DNA from: Ectocarpus siliculosus
Lineage: Eukaryota > Sar > Phaeophyceae > Ectocarpales > Ectocarpaceae
Reading direction: 5' to 3'
Assembly (NCBI GenBank): GCA_000310025.1
Contig: FN649746.1
Location: 1,490,945 to 1,554,944 of the forward strand
DNA length: 64,000 bases
Positions within the stretch are counted from its first letter, which is position 1. Each line of letters opens with the position of its first letter. The notes under the pieces are model-generated. The model did no database searches, was not told where the DNA came from, and was given only the letters and a program-made list of their open reading frames with translations. This document shows positions 9,312-23,300 of the stretch, piece by piece. A program made the position numbers and the translations under genes.

Positions 9312-12300
9312 TAGCGCGCGGCGCGGAATATTTGTGTGCGACGCTCAAGAGGCACCGACGTTGTATCTGCCTATTTTTTCGAGCGGAGGATGAGGGGCGT
9401 GTACACGCATGCCGTCCAGTGACCTCGCATGTAGAAACGGAGGGGGGTAATTTCTCGATCGCAAAGTGCGTCGCTTTCCAATTTCGGACACGCGGCGCCC
9501 GAAACAGGGAATTCGGCTGTGTCAAATTCTGTCAAAGCCGAGAAATAGGCGTGCAGATGTTGTTATCCAAAGCAAGTCGCGTCCGCTGCCCCCAACTGTA
9601 CTAGAGAGCGGACTGCCCATTCTACTTTATTGCCGTTTGGCTTTCGAAGTGTGAGGATCTCAATCGTTTGTCCACACTGCGCTTGTTGGACTGGTGAGAT
9701 AAGACCTGGCCTGGGGGTTCCCGTTGTCGCCAATGAGCTGGGTGTAGGATCGCGGGTACTGGGTGAAACAACGCGCGAGTGCGCACCAAAAACACTTTTG
9801 CAAGCCAAGCCCGGTGTGGCTATCCGCCAACGCACGGTAATGGGGATCTTCCCCAAATGATAACGTGGGAGAAACACTCAACGGCGTTAAAGAAATTGCG
9901 TCTACCTTGGGAGATTTTCAATTGAGACATTTCTGCACTCGGACCACAGCAATTGTAGTCGTGGGCGATTCAGGTCACATCTCACAGGAACTGTTGCTCG
10001 TTTGTCTTCACGTGTTCGATGTTGAGTGCCCCTTTTGGCAGAGATCACATACCTAAAGAGTGCCGCCAGCGAGAGAAGAGCTAACCGTACGGATATAACG
10101 GATTAGTTTTCCTTGATGCTGCTGCCTGCGAGCTGGAGAAATCACCTCCGCTTCTTGCAAGATTCCGCCGCTCACACTATCTTGAGGACGCGAAAATACC
10201 GCACGGCCACAGCATGCTTAATACTGGTACCCGACAAGCTGCTCAACTGGCAACACGTTGCACCAGAGCAGTAGATCTTCGCTAGCTCTCCCAAAGCATC
10301 AGCATTTCGCGAACGAGGCGCACGATCCCCCAAGACTACGCCTAAGCCTGTTGAAAGAACTTCGTGTTATGCAGGGCGTACCGCGGGTTTGCCCCCTATC
10401 GCTCACAACAGCAAGAGGCTCGCTGCAGGTACTTCAGTGTTTGCAAGAAAAACACGCCACCCACGGCGTCGTGTGAAACCGAGACAAAAAAAAAGGCCTA
10501 CTTCTGTTAGAATCCCAAACGCCCCCCCCCCCCCCCCCCGGCAAGCCATTAGGTGCTTACGTGTTGGAACGTGCCCCTAGCTCAATACGGAGGGAAAGTA
10601 TGAGGGATTGGCGAAGGGCACATCATGCTAAACCTCGCCCCGCCTCAACTGATCAGCCGAATATCCCATGCCGCAATGGCGGTTGGCGCCTGCTAGCCCG
10701 AGCATGATTGGCCTGACAGTATTTTCGGAGACAAGTTGTTGCGGTCCATGGTGTAGTGCCGCGATTGCAGAATCTCTACCCCCGTCCGCCCCCGATCTTC
10801 CCAACTCCCTCGTTGTCCTCAGCGGTCGTTGGAGAGATCCAAGCAGGGCACCCTTTCTACCTGCAAAATCACCACCCCCGAAAACGACGAAATGAACACC
10901 GGGCAACGTCACTCGTTTTCGTCTTGAGGGTAGCAGCACGCTTTCGGAGAAATTTGCAGGTTCAACATGCACCTGCTAGGGTGAGTCAAATATGACCACC
11001 GAAAGTTATTGCGTTCCCGTGAATGGTCCTTCGTTGGAGGATTGCTCTTGAGGTGGGGGAAGTTACAGCAGCACGGTGTGTGTTTATTTAGTGCACCGTC
11101 CGTGCTGCTTATGAAACCAGGGGTCATGAGACAACAACGGAAGTGAGGTGAAACGAAACGGCATGAAGGCAACAGGTGCTCGAGTGACCCTCAACCCTGG
11201 GAGCTATACCCCAAAACAGACTTGACTCTACGCGAAGCAGACCCGAGCCAGTCAACGTGCGGCATGGGTTTTCTAAACAAGGCAAGCAAGGTCGGAAGGG
11301 GGCTGGTTGCGCGACGACACTTTCGACGGAACGTCGCCCACATTTTTGGGTATTGACTTTCGACTCCGCCCCCGCTGGCTCGTGCTCGGCGCAGTGAGTT
11401 CGACTCTGGCCCCGCCCCGCAGCTCGGATGCACAAAACTAACTCACACGTAGCGCTAGCTTCAGGCATCCACACTGCGCAGCGTACAAGCCGGAGGGCAA
11501 AGTCGACAGCCAAGAGCAAGAACTGTTCCTCCATCTTACCTTACGCAGATGCCGTACACTACAGCGAGTTAGCCCGATTCACAGGGGGTAAAGGACTTCC
11601 AGCAGAGTGGGGTTGGGCTCCGACCTCATGCCCATCAGCAGGACCGCGGGCATGATGCCCCACCGCATGATAGGTTTCGCCACAGCCAGGACCTGTGCAC
11701 AGCGGCGATGCCAAAAAGAGTAAAGAGGGACAACACAAAGAGACGCCGAGCACTCTTATGCACCCAAACGCCACCGAGTACAATGTTCGACGGGATGGAT
11801 GCCACAAATTGGGGCACTGGACCACTGAAAATATTGCCCATATGTGGCTCTGGGCGAGGCCGCCGGAAAGAAGGTAGACTACAGCTCTGTCGCAGCATTT
11901 CCGCCGCACACAACGTCGTGCAATATTGTAGCTACGGGATGGTGCAAAGGCAGGCAACCGCGCGCCAGATGTCTCCTTCAGTTCAACTCGCATGCACACA
12001 ATGAACCGATCTGACCGGTGGACATAGTACTTGGGGGTCGTGGGGCAAGAGCATCCCCTTGTACAGCACCAGCTCTCAGCACGTGTAGACGTTCTTGGGA
12101 AGGCGTCGCAGGGTGTTGTGGGCAAAAAAACGGGAAAGGACCTGCCTTACCTTGGGAAGAAGAGGTGCAGACTTCCGTCTTGGTCGCCTTCGCATGATCT
12201 TCTCCCCCATGGTCGATTGTATTTGGACGCGAGCCGTCGATTGCGCGTGTCCGTAAGGTATGTGGACGAGATCACCTGCCAACTGCCAACCTGTGCTGGC

Positions 12301-14383
12301 GTGCTGCCTGGCAAATGCCTGGGATGAGAGGCCCCGCAGCTGGGAACAGAGACCGGGGGGAGTTGAAAAGGTCCATGAGGCGTGTTGCGCTTGCTGGGGG
12401 GAAGCGAAACGTCCACACCTGGCAGTCCCGCGCGCGGGAGACCGACGAGCAGACGTCGACAGACACCAATCGGAAACAGAACCGAACGAGCGCCCCACGC
12501 GACGGAACCTCCCCAGCGATGGCCTCTGTCATGCTCTCCGCTTTGTGAGGACCCAGTATCAATCAATTCCTCCGCGTGCAAGCTTGCAGATCACCGAGCT
12601 GTTCCGTAACATGCACCAGCCCCGCTGACGTTGAGCGGAGAGCGAACCGATCCACCAGCCTAACCAGCATCCATACCAACGGTTTGAATTTTCACCTCTA
12701 TCACCTGCGAAGGATGAAGAGAAAAATGTCCCCTCCGCTGCAGCACCCTAGTGACAGTCTCATAAACCGTAGAGCGGGAATGGCAAAGCAGTCTCAAACA
12801 AGCGACGGCGAGGACACCGCCGAAGTCAAAGGAGCTGCAGGCGGAGAAGGCGGACGAGGAGAAGGAGGACGAAGAGAAGGAAAATCAAAAGGGACGGGGT
12901 CACCACCGTGCTTTCCTATACGAAAAGGATGTGCGCGCCCCGTCGAACAAGAGGTCCTCCAGCGAGGTTCGTGCGATGGAAAGTGTACAGTCTACAGTAC
13001 GCGGTGTTCCACCTTCCGTTGTTGAGACAAAAGCCTATTACATAGCTCATTGACGCAGATACTGGCACCCGCATTCCATGAGGACACACAGTCTGCTGTT
13101 TTATTCTCGTTCTGCGGTATGGATTTCTTGCTGAGTTCGCTCCTCACCGCTGCCCGGCCGCGCGCGGATAAATCTAAGCTCAAGCGCGGATGTTCAAGGA
13201 CATGCCGAAATCGGTATCCGCAGTAGAATGCTTGAGGCTTGGCAACTTGGCAATCTTGTTGGCGGTCACCCATTCGCTGCAGCCTGAACAAGAGTCAGCG
13301 TTGCCTGCAGGTGCCTCAGCTGATGAACCTTCACCAACCCGCTCATTCCTGAACATGCCAACTCCCCTCGAAATACAAGTCGGGGAAACAAGCCAAACTG
13401 TTGCTGCCGGGGTTGACAGCTTCCCTTGCATGACACATTAAGACATGAAACAATTGCCCAAGCTGGGGAGCCTACGTAAGTTTCCTGTCACCGATTGACG
13501 CAACAAGAACCTCATGTTGATCGGAGCACTTTAATACAAACCTACTGACGTCAGGGGAATAACGAAGACAGCGCAACATCATTGAATTGGGTAGAACCCT
13601 CGAAGTAAGCCCCCCAAGAGGAATACTCTGGTAATTAAAGTCTTTCCCATTTTTCGTGTTCTTCGGCGCTGTTACACAAGAGGGCATCAGTGCACAGGCA
13701 CTGCTACACCAGTGAAGAATAGCAGAGAGCATTTTGTGTAAGTAGGAATATTGTCGTCGAGGGCGACACCGACGCCTACAACCACTCTGGGTGACCAAAC
13801 ATAGCAACGCTTTCTTGTATCTCGGAAACAGAATGGGAGAAACTGGGTGACGAAGAGAAGGCTATCCGGCGCGCGCAGCGAGCTCGGCGCGGGGAGCGCT
13901 GCTCTCAGTGCGGATGTGTTGGGTATTTTCGGCGAAATTGTCCTACGTGCCCTCCAGTAAGGTGCAGTGCCGGCCGAATCCCTTTCAACGGCGCTAACTT
14001 CGTGTGTTGGCACCTTAAGACTTCCCCTCCATGTGTTTCCGTCGCCTTGTGTTCGACACCGCTGACCAAACGTGATATCTTCTCTGCTGGATCGTACTGG
14101 GGTCATGGCCAGAGTCCCCCCTTCTTTACGCCGGTTTCTCGATGTCGTTTACTCTATTGCTTTGGGTTGCATGGGTGTGCTTGAAAAATGCGATGGCCAT
14201 TATTGTCGACATGAAATACTAGCCCGAACCGTCTTAGAGCTAACTATTGTCACCGTTCCATTCCCGTGATAGAATTCCTTTCCGTTGCGTATCATCCCCC
14301 ACCGAACCACGCCGTACCGTGCGGTGTTGACTGCTTCCCGTGCAACTACAAACGTATGTTGAAAACCGGAATATCGTCGAAAG
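9312..14383. other. About 5 kb with no gene I can support
   Basis: No exon chain, splice-phase continuity or recognised domain was found here on either strand. Open frames exist, for example minus 11559-12125 (189 codons), minus 11124-11534 and plus 12576-13025, but they lack convincing composition. The last contains a Lys/Glu/Gly-rich stretch after an ATG at 12780 and could be a 5' exon of the downstream plus-strand gene; I could not join it in phase. An 18-base poly-C run lies at 10522-10539. The interval includes the fabI 3' UTR and probably the promoter and first exons of the next gene. Confidence 0.5.
10522..10539. repeat. Poly-C homopolymer (18 C)
   Basis: A run of 18 cytosines lies in non-coding DNA downstream of fabI. 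Shorter C runs occur near 2901 and 5747. Such tracts are slippage- and sequencing-error-prone, so the exact length should be treated with caution. No function is inferred. Confidence 0.85.
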
Positions 14384-17300
14384 GTTCGACGTCAGGGCGG
14401 ACAGGTGGCGTTCACCCACGGTGGAAGAGAAGGCGAAGGAAAAAGTTAGGGAAAAAGAACGACAAATGACCCGCACGATTACAACGAAAGCCTCGTTGGC
14501 GACAACCATTGGTTCGGGACCTGGCGGAAACGTGAGAGTGACGTAATATACGCAGTGCTAGACAACGCACGGCGCGTGTTCGAAACCGTGATAGTGCCTT
14601 GAGAACGTCTGGAGCGACAATAGACGAAAGGCAGACGCACACCGAGTGCGTGTGAACATGTGAACAAGGTGACGATGAGCGATGCGATAGTTGATCCACC
14701 AGGCAGTGGGCAAGCCAATGGTGGTACTTACAATTATTGACAAGGAAGGTGCTCCGGGAACAACATTAGAGGCACGGTTCGGGTGTTAAAATGTACACCC
14801 TACTACCTGCGTGTGGAATCCAACCTGCTATGACCACCGACCGGCAAAGGTTACAACAGGTAGCAGGAGAGACGAAGAATTTCTCAACCGCGTGGCCGGG
14901 CGGGGAATCCTGTGGGGACCCCTAGCTGACCGAGCAACAAAACATCCTACGGCAGCGGTGGACGGCAGGGGCACCGGCGGAGCAGGAGGGACTGGTGACG
15001 AACATCTTGCGACAACGGTGCCAGGTCACGTCCGCGGAAACATGTTTCATGCCCGAGAAGGTGGTGAAAGCATTAGAGAGCGTGCGGGAACAATAACGGC
15101 AGAAGGGGGCAGCCTAGTGAGCAGTTTGGGAGGTCAGGGGGATGCCGCAGGGTTGGAAGTGATGGTGCCTTCGCTGGCTGGCTCCTCGGATCTATCGTCC
15201 GGGGTAATTTCTGGATTTCGAAGGGCGTTGGTGTGGGCAGACGGCGGACAAGCGGCAGCAGCGGAGGGGTGTCCCTCCGTCGTGTCTAGGTACGTATGCA
15301 CGCGAGGTATCGCGCCGTTGTGAATCCCAGCTATGTCTCAATTCTTCGTGTCACAAAGTTGTATATCAATATCAGAACGCATTCGCATCGTTCCCTCTTA
15401 TGTGTATTCAGTTTCATTCTTCTGCACTGCTGGATTTGGCCTGAAAGTGGGCAGTACTTCTCAATGGCTGCGGTCATGCACCACCATATCTACCAGAAGC
15501 ACCGTTGCATTAATCGCATGGTGAACGTTTGTGTTCTTGACAAACACCCCGTCAAACGGTTTTCGCTCTCCAACACCGACGTTCATCCGTATGTGCAGAG
15601 CGCTGTCGAATACGGCACGCTACAGGATCAATCACCCCGTTTCTAGCATGAGCGTGGGTCTTGACAACTGCCATGTTATATGTTTGTTAGAGTGACGCAC
15701 CCTGTGTTTCCTCCCGCTGTCTCAGGTTAATGGATCGTTTATCGTTCGAAACAAATATACCCACATTCATTCCAGAAGGCCATAAAACCACCCGACCCTA
15801 GCAGCGGCTGACGCAGTACACTTCGAGCGGTACAGTAGGATAAACTCAAACGCGGGCTGTGCATAGAAAGATACGGTAAAGACGTTACTGTCACGTTCCT
15901 ACCCATCCCACTTGAACGAGCAATCACAATGAGCTCATTAGGGTCGCGATGACCGTCTCCAGCAAAACACCGCGAGCCAAATGCATCTCAACTCAGCTTG
16001 GCTCATTTTCCTCACAGCCTGAACGGCATTCCCGGAAGAGGTGCGGGAAGCGCGGATGTCTACAGCGACAACGCCACCGGCGGAGAACATGCGGACCAGT
16101 CAAGAAACCTCCCTGGCGAAGGCAATCGCGACAACCACCCGAAGCCCGCACAAGGCTTGCATCGCGAAGGCAGCGGTGACAACAGTGACAACGACAGGGA
16201 CGATGATTACGCTTTAAGCAGCATCGGCGGCGGCGATGATGCTGACGGGCGCTTTGGGAACGCCGGGGGCACCCACGGTAGACTCAGCAGGGGCGGTGGG
16301 GGCGGGATTACTAGCCACGACCCAGAAGTGAAGGGAGTCGGCGCCCCTGAGGGTGATGGGTACAAGCTTGATGGACGATTGAAGGAGAGCCTGACGTGGA
16401 GGTAGGCACAGGATGATAGGCTTGTTGTGCTTAATCAAGAATTGCAACCGTTGGGGAAGAATACATAACTTGCTTCTGGATTCTTGTTCGCAGATTGTAC
16501 ATATTACTCATATTCGCTCATTTCTCAGCGGTTCCTATCCGCTAACCCCAGACCTGTTTCGGTAGGCTCCAGTACTAGACGATTTAAGGTGGAACGGAAT
16601 GCAAGTCAGAAATCAATGGAAGGACCACCTGGCATATGGCAGAACGGTCTCCATTATAGTCACCAATCACACCGATAATGACCAGTTCTGTCGAAAACGA
16701 CGTGTCGAAAAAGGAGAAATCAATTTCGAACGATGTAATTCTTCCCTGGACAGGCAACAGACTCTACCGTGTGCCCAAGTTGCAGATACTTAAACGGCCA
16801 CATCAAGTCGGCTCCAGGCCGCAGCGATGGAACCAAAACAATACAAAATTGGGAAGAATTATACATACGAACGGAAACGTCGACCAAGTGAAGTCTTTAC
16901 CAATGACACGAACGTGCGAAGCAATTCATATGTCCGTAATGCACCGGTACGTAGTTCTATATTGATACAGCCATATGCCGGAGCCTGGCACGCTTGATTT
17001 TGGGGGGGGCGGGATGTGAGCTTTTTTGGGCGTTGCCAAGGAGGAATGCGCCTGCTTGTGACATGCTTGGATGAGGGCCGTGATCGCTCACACATCTCCC
17101 TTTGAGGCTGAGCTCTTTTGAGACGGAGCCCGTTCTCGTTGTTACTAGAGTCACATCCTACGTTTGATGGTACCTACTTCACAGGAGGTATGCCACGCTC
17201 AACGTGGTGGCCGTAATGAAGGCAACCGAAAACGAACCAGGGGAGGCCCTATTTGCACCATCTGTGGCATCTCCGTTCGCCTTACGCACCCAGGAAACGG

Positions 17301-20300
17301 TTGAACTTCACCTAACGATCCTCTTTCCCCTCCGTCTTTTCTCCTCAACACGCGTCTTTCTCTGAGAAAGATGGCCGAGTATGTGCTCCACGGCGGATGC
17401 CAGAGGCGCGAATGACGATCTTTCGCCGCAGAAACCTCCCAAAGGGAGCTATCTTCGGCAGCGCGGACCCACAGTGAGAGCGGCGGAACGAGGGATGGCG
17501 AGATGAAAATTGTTTTCTAGAGAGGGAGACAGACTAGAGAGGGAGACAGGCAGATGCATGGAGAGGGCGACAGAGAGATTGGTCAGACAGAGAGATGGAT
17601 ACATAGGGTGACAGAAAGACTGATTGGACGGAGACATGGGAGAGGGAGAAAGAGAGTGATACAATAGCTGCAGGTACAATTGGTGCTGCTGCTCCTTCCC
17701 ATCATTAGAGGGCCCACAGTGTGCGCACGCCCCCCGGTTTCGCCTCTACTGGAATAGGTACGGGTCGTCCAGGAGAATCTCCACCTAGCATTGGAGCGCC
17801 TCGCCGAGGCTATTCAAGAACAAGTGCACTCGGTGTCGTCGAGGCCGTTTGCAGAGGAGATTTTGCGAGGGCCGCCGGGCGGAGAGCCGCCGAAACGGTA
17901 CTGCGGAACTCCCATGCGAAAGGTGCTGCGGATGGTACATATTGCAGAAAAACGACGTATGAGGGATTGGACGGGACAATACTATGCCACCGCCTGTTGC
18001 TGCAAGATATCATGTACGTATGCCCAATACAGCACTGAATTCTGGCACCACCCTGGCCCTCAAATGCGTCAGTTCCTATATGTATTAGAAAGCGATTTCG
18101 AGACCAAGGGCGAGCGACAAGACTGGCCCCCACCCCAAACAGAGTCTCAGCATGCTGACATTTTAAATCCCTCGAAGCAGAATGGAATGATCTGAGCCTC
18201 TCCACCCCTGTTGGTGTCACGCGTCCCCGTCATGCAGGACTTTCGTGACTTTTTCGACAGCGAAGAGGAAATGGCTGCCCGACAACAGCAGCCGAAGGCA
18301 TACGCCCACCTGGGAGGTCTGCGCGAAGAAGGAAAAGCGAAGTACGTGTTCGATCGGACAAGTCACACTCGGAAGGGCTCGCTGGCCGCCCATTTGCGGT
18401 AAGGGAGATTGAGGTGCAGTGATTGACCTAAAGAAGGAAGATAGAGCCTAAGGACGGCGAGATCGACACGTACTGCACGACATATCAACCAACTACACGT
18501 CACACGATCCGAGTGTTCGCAATGATACCTGAACATTAAAGTTGATATGGTTTCCTTTTGCTCCGGTTGCGTGGTCTGTTTCTGATCTCCAGGGGAGACT
18601 ACGAGCCTCGCCCTAAGGGTTATCGGGGCACCAACGTCCACTCCGTGGCAGACTGGCGACGGCTCAACACCACCCTCGACAGGTGAGAGACACGTCGCTG
18701 ACCGAAGATGGTAGACACAACCTGGCATGTACCTATCTCGTTCTATTGCCGTGATAGCTCCACCAGAAGACGGGGATGGAAGAGGTTTGGGGCCTTGTGG
18801 GCAAGCGCGATGCCGATGACTTGTGAACGGTACTGTACTGCCGCACGGAGGAAGCACAGTTTGGGCGTTTGGCATGCGAAGGAGATAGGTTTCAAGCCCC
18901 GTCGTACCAGACGGTATTCAGTTGTTCGATCTGCACGTCTTCCTTGGTGTACATGGCATGCAGCATACGATACTACGGTGAGCGAACCCAAGCGCAATCA
19001 CAAATACCATGCAATGGAACAGGAAGTAGAGTGAAGCGTTGTCCCCGTGAGAGTGACCCCCCCTTCTCATGCACCCTCCACCCACAAACAGATATGCTAT
19101 CACGGGCAGGGAGGCAATGGAAAGAGTGGCAAAGTCCGACAGGGAACTGCGGAGCCAGGGCGTTTGGGTCAGGCAGCACACGAAAGCGAGAGAACAGCGC
19201 AGACAGCGCGCGAACCACCTCCTGGAGGTGAGGCGTCTTCCGCAACGGCGACAAGTCTCGTTCGATCAACAAGCTGCACACGGTGTTCTCACAGTGCGGA
19301 GCGTGTTGAGTCTTCGTTTGTCCGAGCGCGATACATTGTCACTCTTTTATGATTTTCCGGACGACGAGAATAGCATGCTTAAAAGACTAGCATGGATGTC
19401 CTGTGCTCTGACATTCCGCGAACATTCTCAATTTCCGAGCCTTTTTTGCCGTTCTGGTGTGCCTCTTGTTCATGAGTGACCCCGGAGCTGCATATTTCAA
19501 AGCCTTAAGGTTATTGTAAAGTCGACGGCGTTGTACTTGTGTGACGTTGCAATTACACGCCAGGTCCTAGCATGGCGTTAACGTTTTCGTGCTTGCGGCA
19601 TGAAGCCGCTCCTTTCTTCCCACCATTGGTCACAACTAAACAGCGACAGCTTCGAGCTGGTCTTAACGATCATTATTTCCACCATGATACAACGGAAATA
19701 TCAGGCTCCTATGAAAGCGCGTGGGATTCGGAAAACATGGTTGGGCCGGCCTAGTTGCTTGATACTCCTTTGGGTTTCATGGGGGACTTCCATGCTCCAT
19801 CAAAATTTAATCGCGGACAACCCATGTTCTCAGGATGGGGTTGCAGGATCTGACGAGGTAGTGGATTCTTGCGCACGATGCGGCGCAAATGTGAACGGCC
19901 GTACCTCGTGAATCGTCGTTTCCCAACAGATCGGCGAAAGCATCAGTCTGGGTTCTGCATACTTGTCCTTGGTTCCATGTGACGTGGTGTCTGCTCCTCC
20001 TTTAAATGCGGCTTAGCTGTCTACCTGGCGATTTCTCGTTTGGGCAACGCCTGCAGGTTTATCGATCCGAGCTGCTGAAGGAACAGCTCCGGGAGATAGA
20101 GGCGCTGCACCTTGCCCCCGGAGAACAGCACGCGCACGCCACCAAAAACATGAAAGACCAGGTGAACAAGCGACGAGGGAGGCAAACGATATTTTCTGTT
20201 ATGAAGAGCATGCGCCAAATGCCTTTCTAGATTTCATGCGCCCGAGGATATCTAGGTATCTCCTCCAGAACGACGTGTAGGGAATTTTGGGCGGGTTTCG

Positions 20301-23300
20301 AATTTATTCTTCCTTTTTCGTTCCAAGCACATGCCATGCTGTAAATACTCCGGCCCTCACCCAAGAACATGGCAGTTTGGGACTCGGGTCTGAAATATTA
20401 CTCAATCGTGAGGTCTTGAGCATAGGTTGCCCAGCTCTGTTAAGCGCCCAACACAAAACGGCCTAGCAGTCGCTATCTTTCCCCGGCAGCGGAAAGCGGC
20501 CGCGAGCCTCGCACAAGACGAGGACATAGGACGGGGGCCGATTTTGTGCTCTTTTCTGTGGTCAGCCTCAATCCTGATCCTTCTTCATCGTGTTCTTACT
20601 CTTGTTCTTGTTTTAGCCGAAGCATTGTATCCTGTCGGTCGCTTTGTTTCGGCCCCCGCGATTGAGATTGGAACGTGTAAGGAGTTCGAAACACCCCAAT
20701 GAACCCCGTTGCGGATGGATGGACGACGTAAATTGTTGATATCGACCATCCAGAGAATAGCCGTGTGTCGCAGCCGATCACAATCCACAACTAACTCACG
20801 TCTCTCAGATCTTAGCCGCCGACCGCATCATGCGCACTGTATTGCGCTATGGACTAGTCGGAAACATGGAGGATGCCCACTACGTCAAATACGCGGCAGA
20901 TGCAGCGCAGCGAGCGGGGTTGGCGTCGACAAACGGCGCCGCTGCCGCCGAAATGAAGGTATGGTCGTATCAGCACGAAAGCCCTCACCTCGTGACAGGG
21001 CGCCACACCACCATGGTAGAGGCCGCTAGCATTGGAAGACGTACTGGCCGAGGAGACAGCAGTCACATGGCACCCTCTGTTTTGGTTTTGGGTTTCTGTC
21101 TTGCGCACATGACCTCCCTCTGTCTGGAGCTCTGGATTCCGTCCATTGCGCGTGGTCTCGATGGTTCGGTTTCTTTCTTCAAGGTGTGAGTAATGCAAGG
21201 GCGGTTTCAATAGGTTGCTTCTCTAAGAGTCTAAACGGTTCCACCAATTCGGAATGGGTTGGGTGTCGGGTGCGCCCGCTTGCCACATTCGGTTTGAGCT
21301 CCCACGTCTCGCGCTTCACGTTTGTTTTGCCTAACGCCGTCATCACACACTCCCAGTACGATGTGTGTCGTATCAACGCGTCCTATCTGAACCTTGGTGC
21401 ATTGCCAAACAACTCGAGAACTCAATCCGTCGGTCCAAAACAACTTTGAGAAGCCCTCCACTCGATGACCACGTTGCATCTCTTGATCGATTTCGTAGGC
21501 TGGTGGTGGTAGTGGCGCTGGCGGTGGTACCGCCAGAGAGCGTCCGAACGGAGACGGCGGCGTTGTGAAAGCAAGCAGCAAAAAGTCTGCCAGAGTGGCG
21601 ACGAAGAAGAGGGCAGGATCAAAACACGGGGTTGGGGACGATTCGGGCGAACAGGTGAATCCACGGGCCGTTTCGGTACGCACCGCGGGGTTACCTTCTG
21701 TCGTTCACCTAGAGCCACTTATCGCGATTCTTTGAATGATCTGTGTCCGTCTTTCACGTCTTTCGCTTCTACAAACCACATCCACGTAAACTAGACTACA
21801 GCCCATCCACACGTATTTCCAGCTTTCACACCCCACACCCCACACTATCGTTTTTCACGTTTTCTTCAAAACCTCCCGGGGGCTGTAACCAGATGTCTCC
21901 GTACAGTGTAGCTCTGGCCAGGCCGCTCCCGGCACGCGTCACCCCGGACACCGAGAGGCGAACTGGGCAGCTCAAAACAGCCAAACCTCCATTGAATGCC
22001 GGGCGATTCGCCCTTGGGGAAGGACAAGGAACCGCGAGTGCGGCTGCCGAACAAGCCCGAAGGTGCGATGGATTTCTACGGCGTGGCAGCAACGATTTGT
22101 CTGGTTGATCGCAGAATGTGAATGCTCTTGTGTGTGCTGAACGCGTTCTCGACGCAGAAGATAAGAACCACATGCACCCCGCGTTCTTTTGCTCCCCCCA
22201 AGACATATTCGCACAGAGCGTATGATTTGCTTGGCTCGACATATTCCTAGATATTCCGTAGCGTTCCCGAGATCTACGTCATCATATTCGAGCATGATGT
22301 TGCCTGGCCTGCGATATCGAGTTACCTTGGTAAAGTACTTGACCGTGAAAAAAACGTTGGGCCAAGTTGGTTTGGTGGGATCCATACAGGTCATTGAAGG
22401 ACAGGACCTAAAAATGGCATACAAGCGCATGAAAGCCGCACGCAGTACATGCACTCACTTGCCAATGATCGAACAAGGTTGGATAGGACAGAGGTTGATC
22501 CGCCCGACCTGTCGTGTTCTGTAGTAGTAAAAAAGTACGGAAAAATACGTTGCGACCCCAGCAATCGTTTCAGCTTACAGTTTCTGAACGAGGTCCAACA
22601 GGCCCACCAAAACTACTCTTTCACATTTTGAGAATGGTCGCACTGCTTTTTGTTTTTATTTGTAGTAGTCGTCGTGCCCGATTACCTTCTCGGTCCCGTC
22701 CAACTTCATGAAGATGAATAACCCATTGTCGGGCGTGAGTCACCCGGTGATTGATGCCTCTGATGAACTCTTGCCTACGGACGCCTTGCGCTGTTGTCCT
22801 TGTGGGTGGCCAACAAGTGGAAACTCAAACGAAAATTGCACGTTTTGACGTATTGGAACAGGTCCCTGATTCAATCGGAACGACTCCGAACGTTTAGTCT
22901 TGCAGGACACCCCCTTCGCCGGGGTGCGGAAAATGACACAACCGCAGTTCCGGCGTTGATTCCCATTCCCGAAGGCTTCGGTCATGTAAGCAAATGGTCT
23001 TCTCGCTGCTATCTTATCCGTTGGCGGTCGTTTCCAGTTAAACAGGGGTTCGATAATGGTAGTTTTTGTTATTCTATGTCACGCACTTTTAGCCGTTTTT
23101 AGTTTCGAGCGTCGACGTAAAATTGTTTTTTATGAAGAATCATCACGGTGATGTTCATAGGGTACCTGAAATCGTCAGGCATGGAATGCTATCGAATAAT
23201 GCTGCGCTTGAGCGGCAATAACATATTCTCCTTGTTTGATTAGTCCCCGCGGCACATGTACATGTTCTTTGGTCTTTGGCTGGTTGTATGTCGTGTGGAT

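Noticed and set aside
11559-12125. Minus-strand 189-codon open frame
   Set aside because: Cys/Ser/Arg-rich composition typical of chance frames; no ATG context, domain or exon chain. A transposon remnant was considered, but no polymerase, integrase or zinc-knuckle motif is present.
12576-13025. Plus-strand 149-codon frame with Glu/Lys/Gly-rich part
   Set aside because: It may be a first exon of the downstream gene, but I found no donor that joins 14384 in phase, so it was not added to the model.
17449-17679. Minus-strand Ser/Leu/Pro-rich open frame
   Set aside because: It is the complement of a GA-rich simple repeat and is open only because of the repeat.
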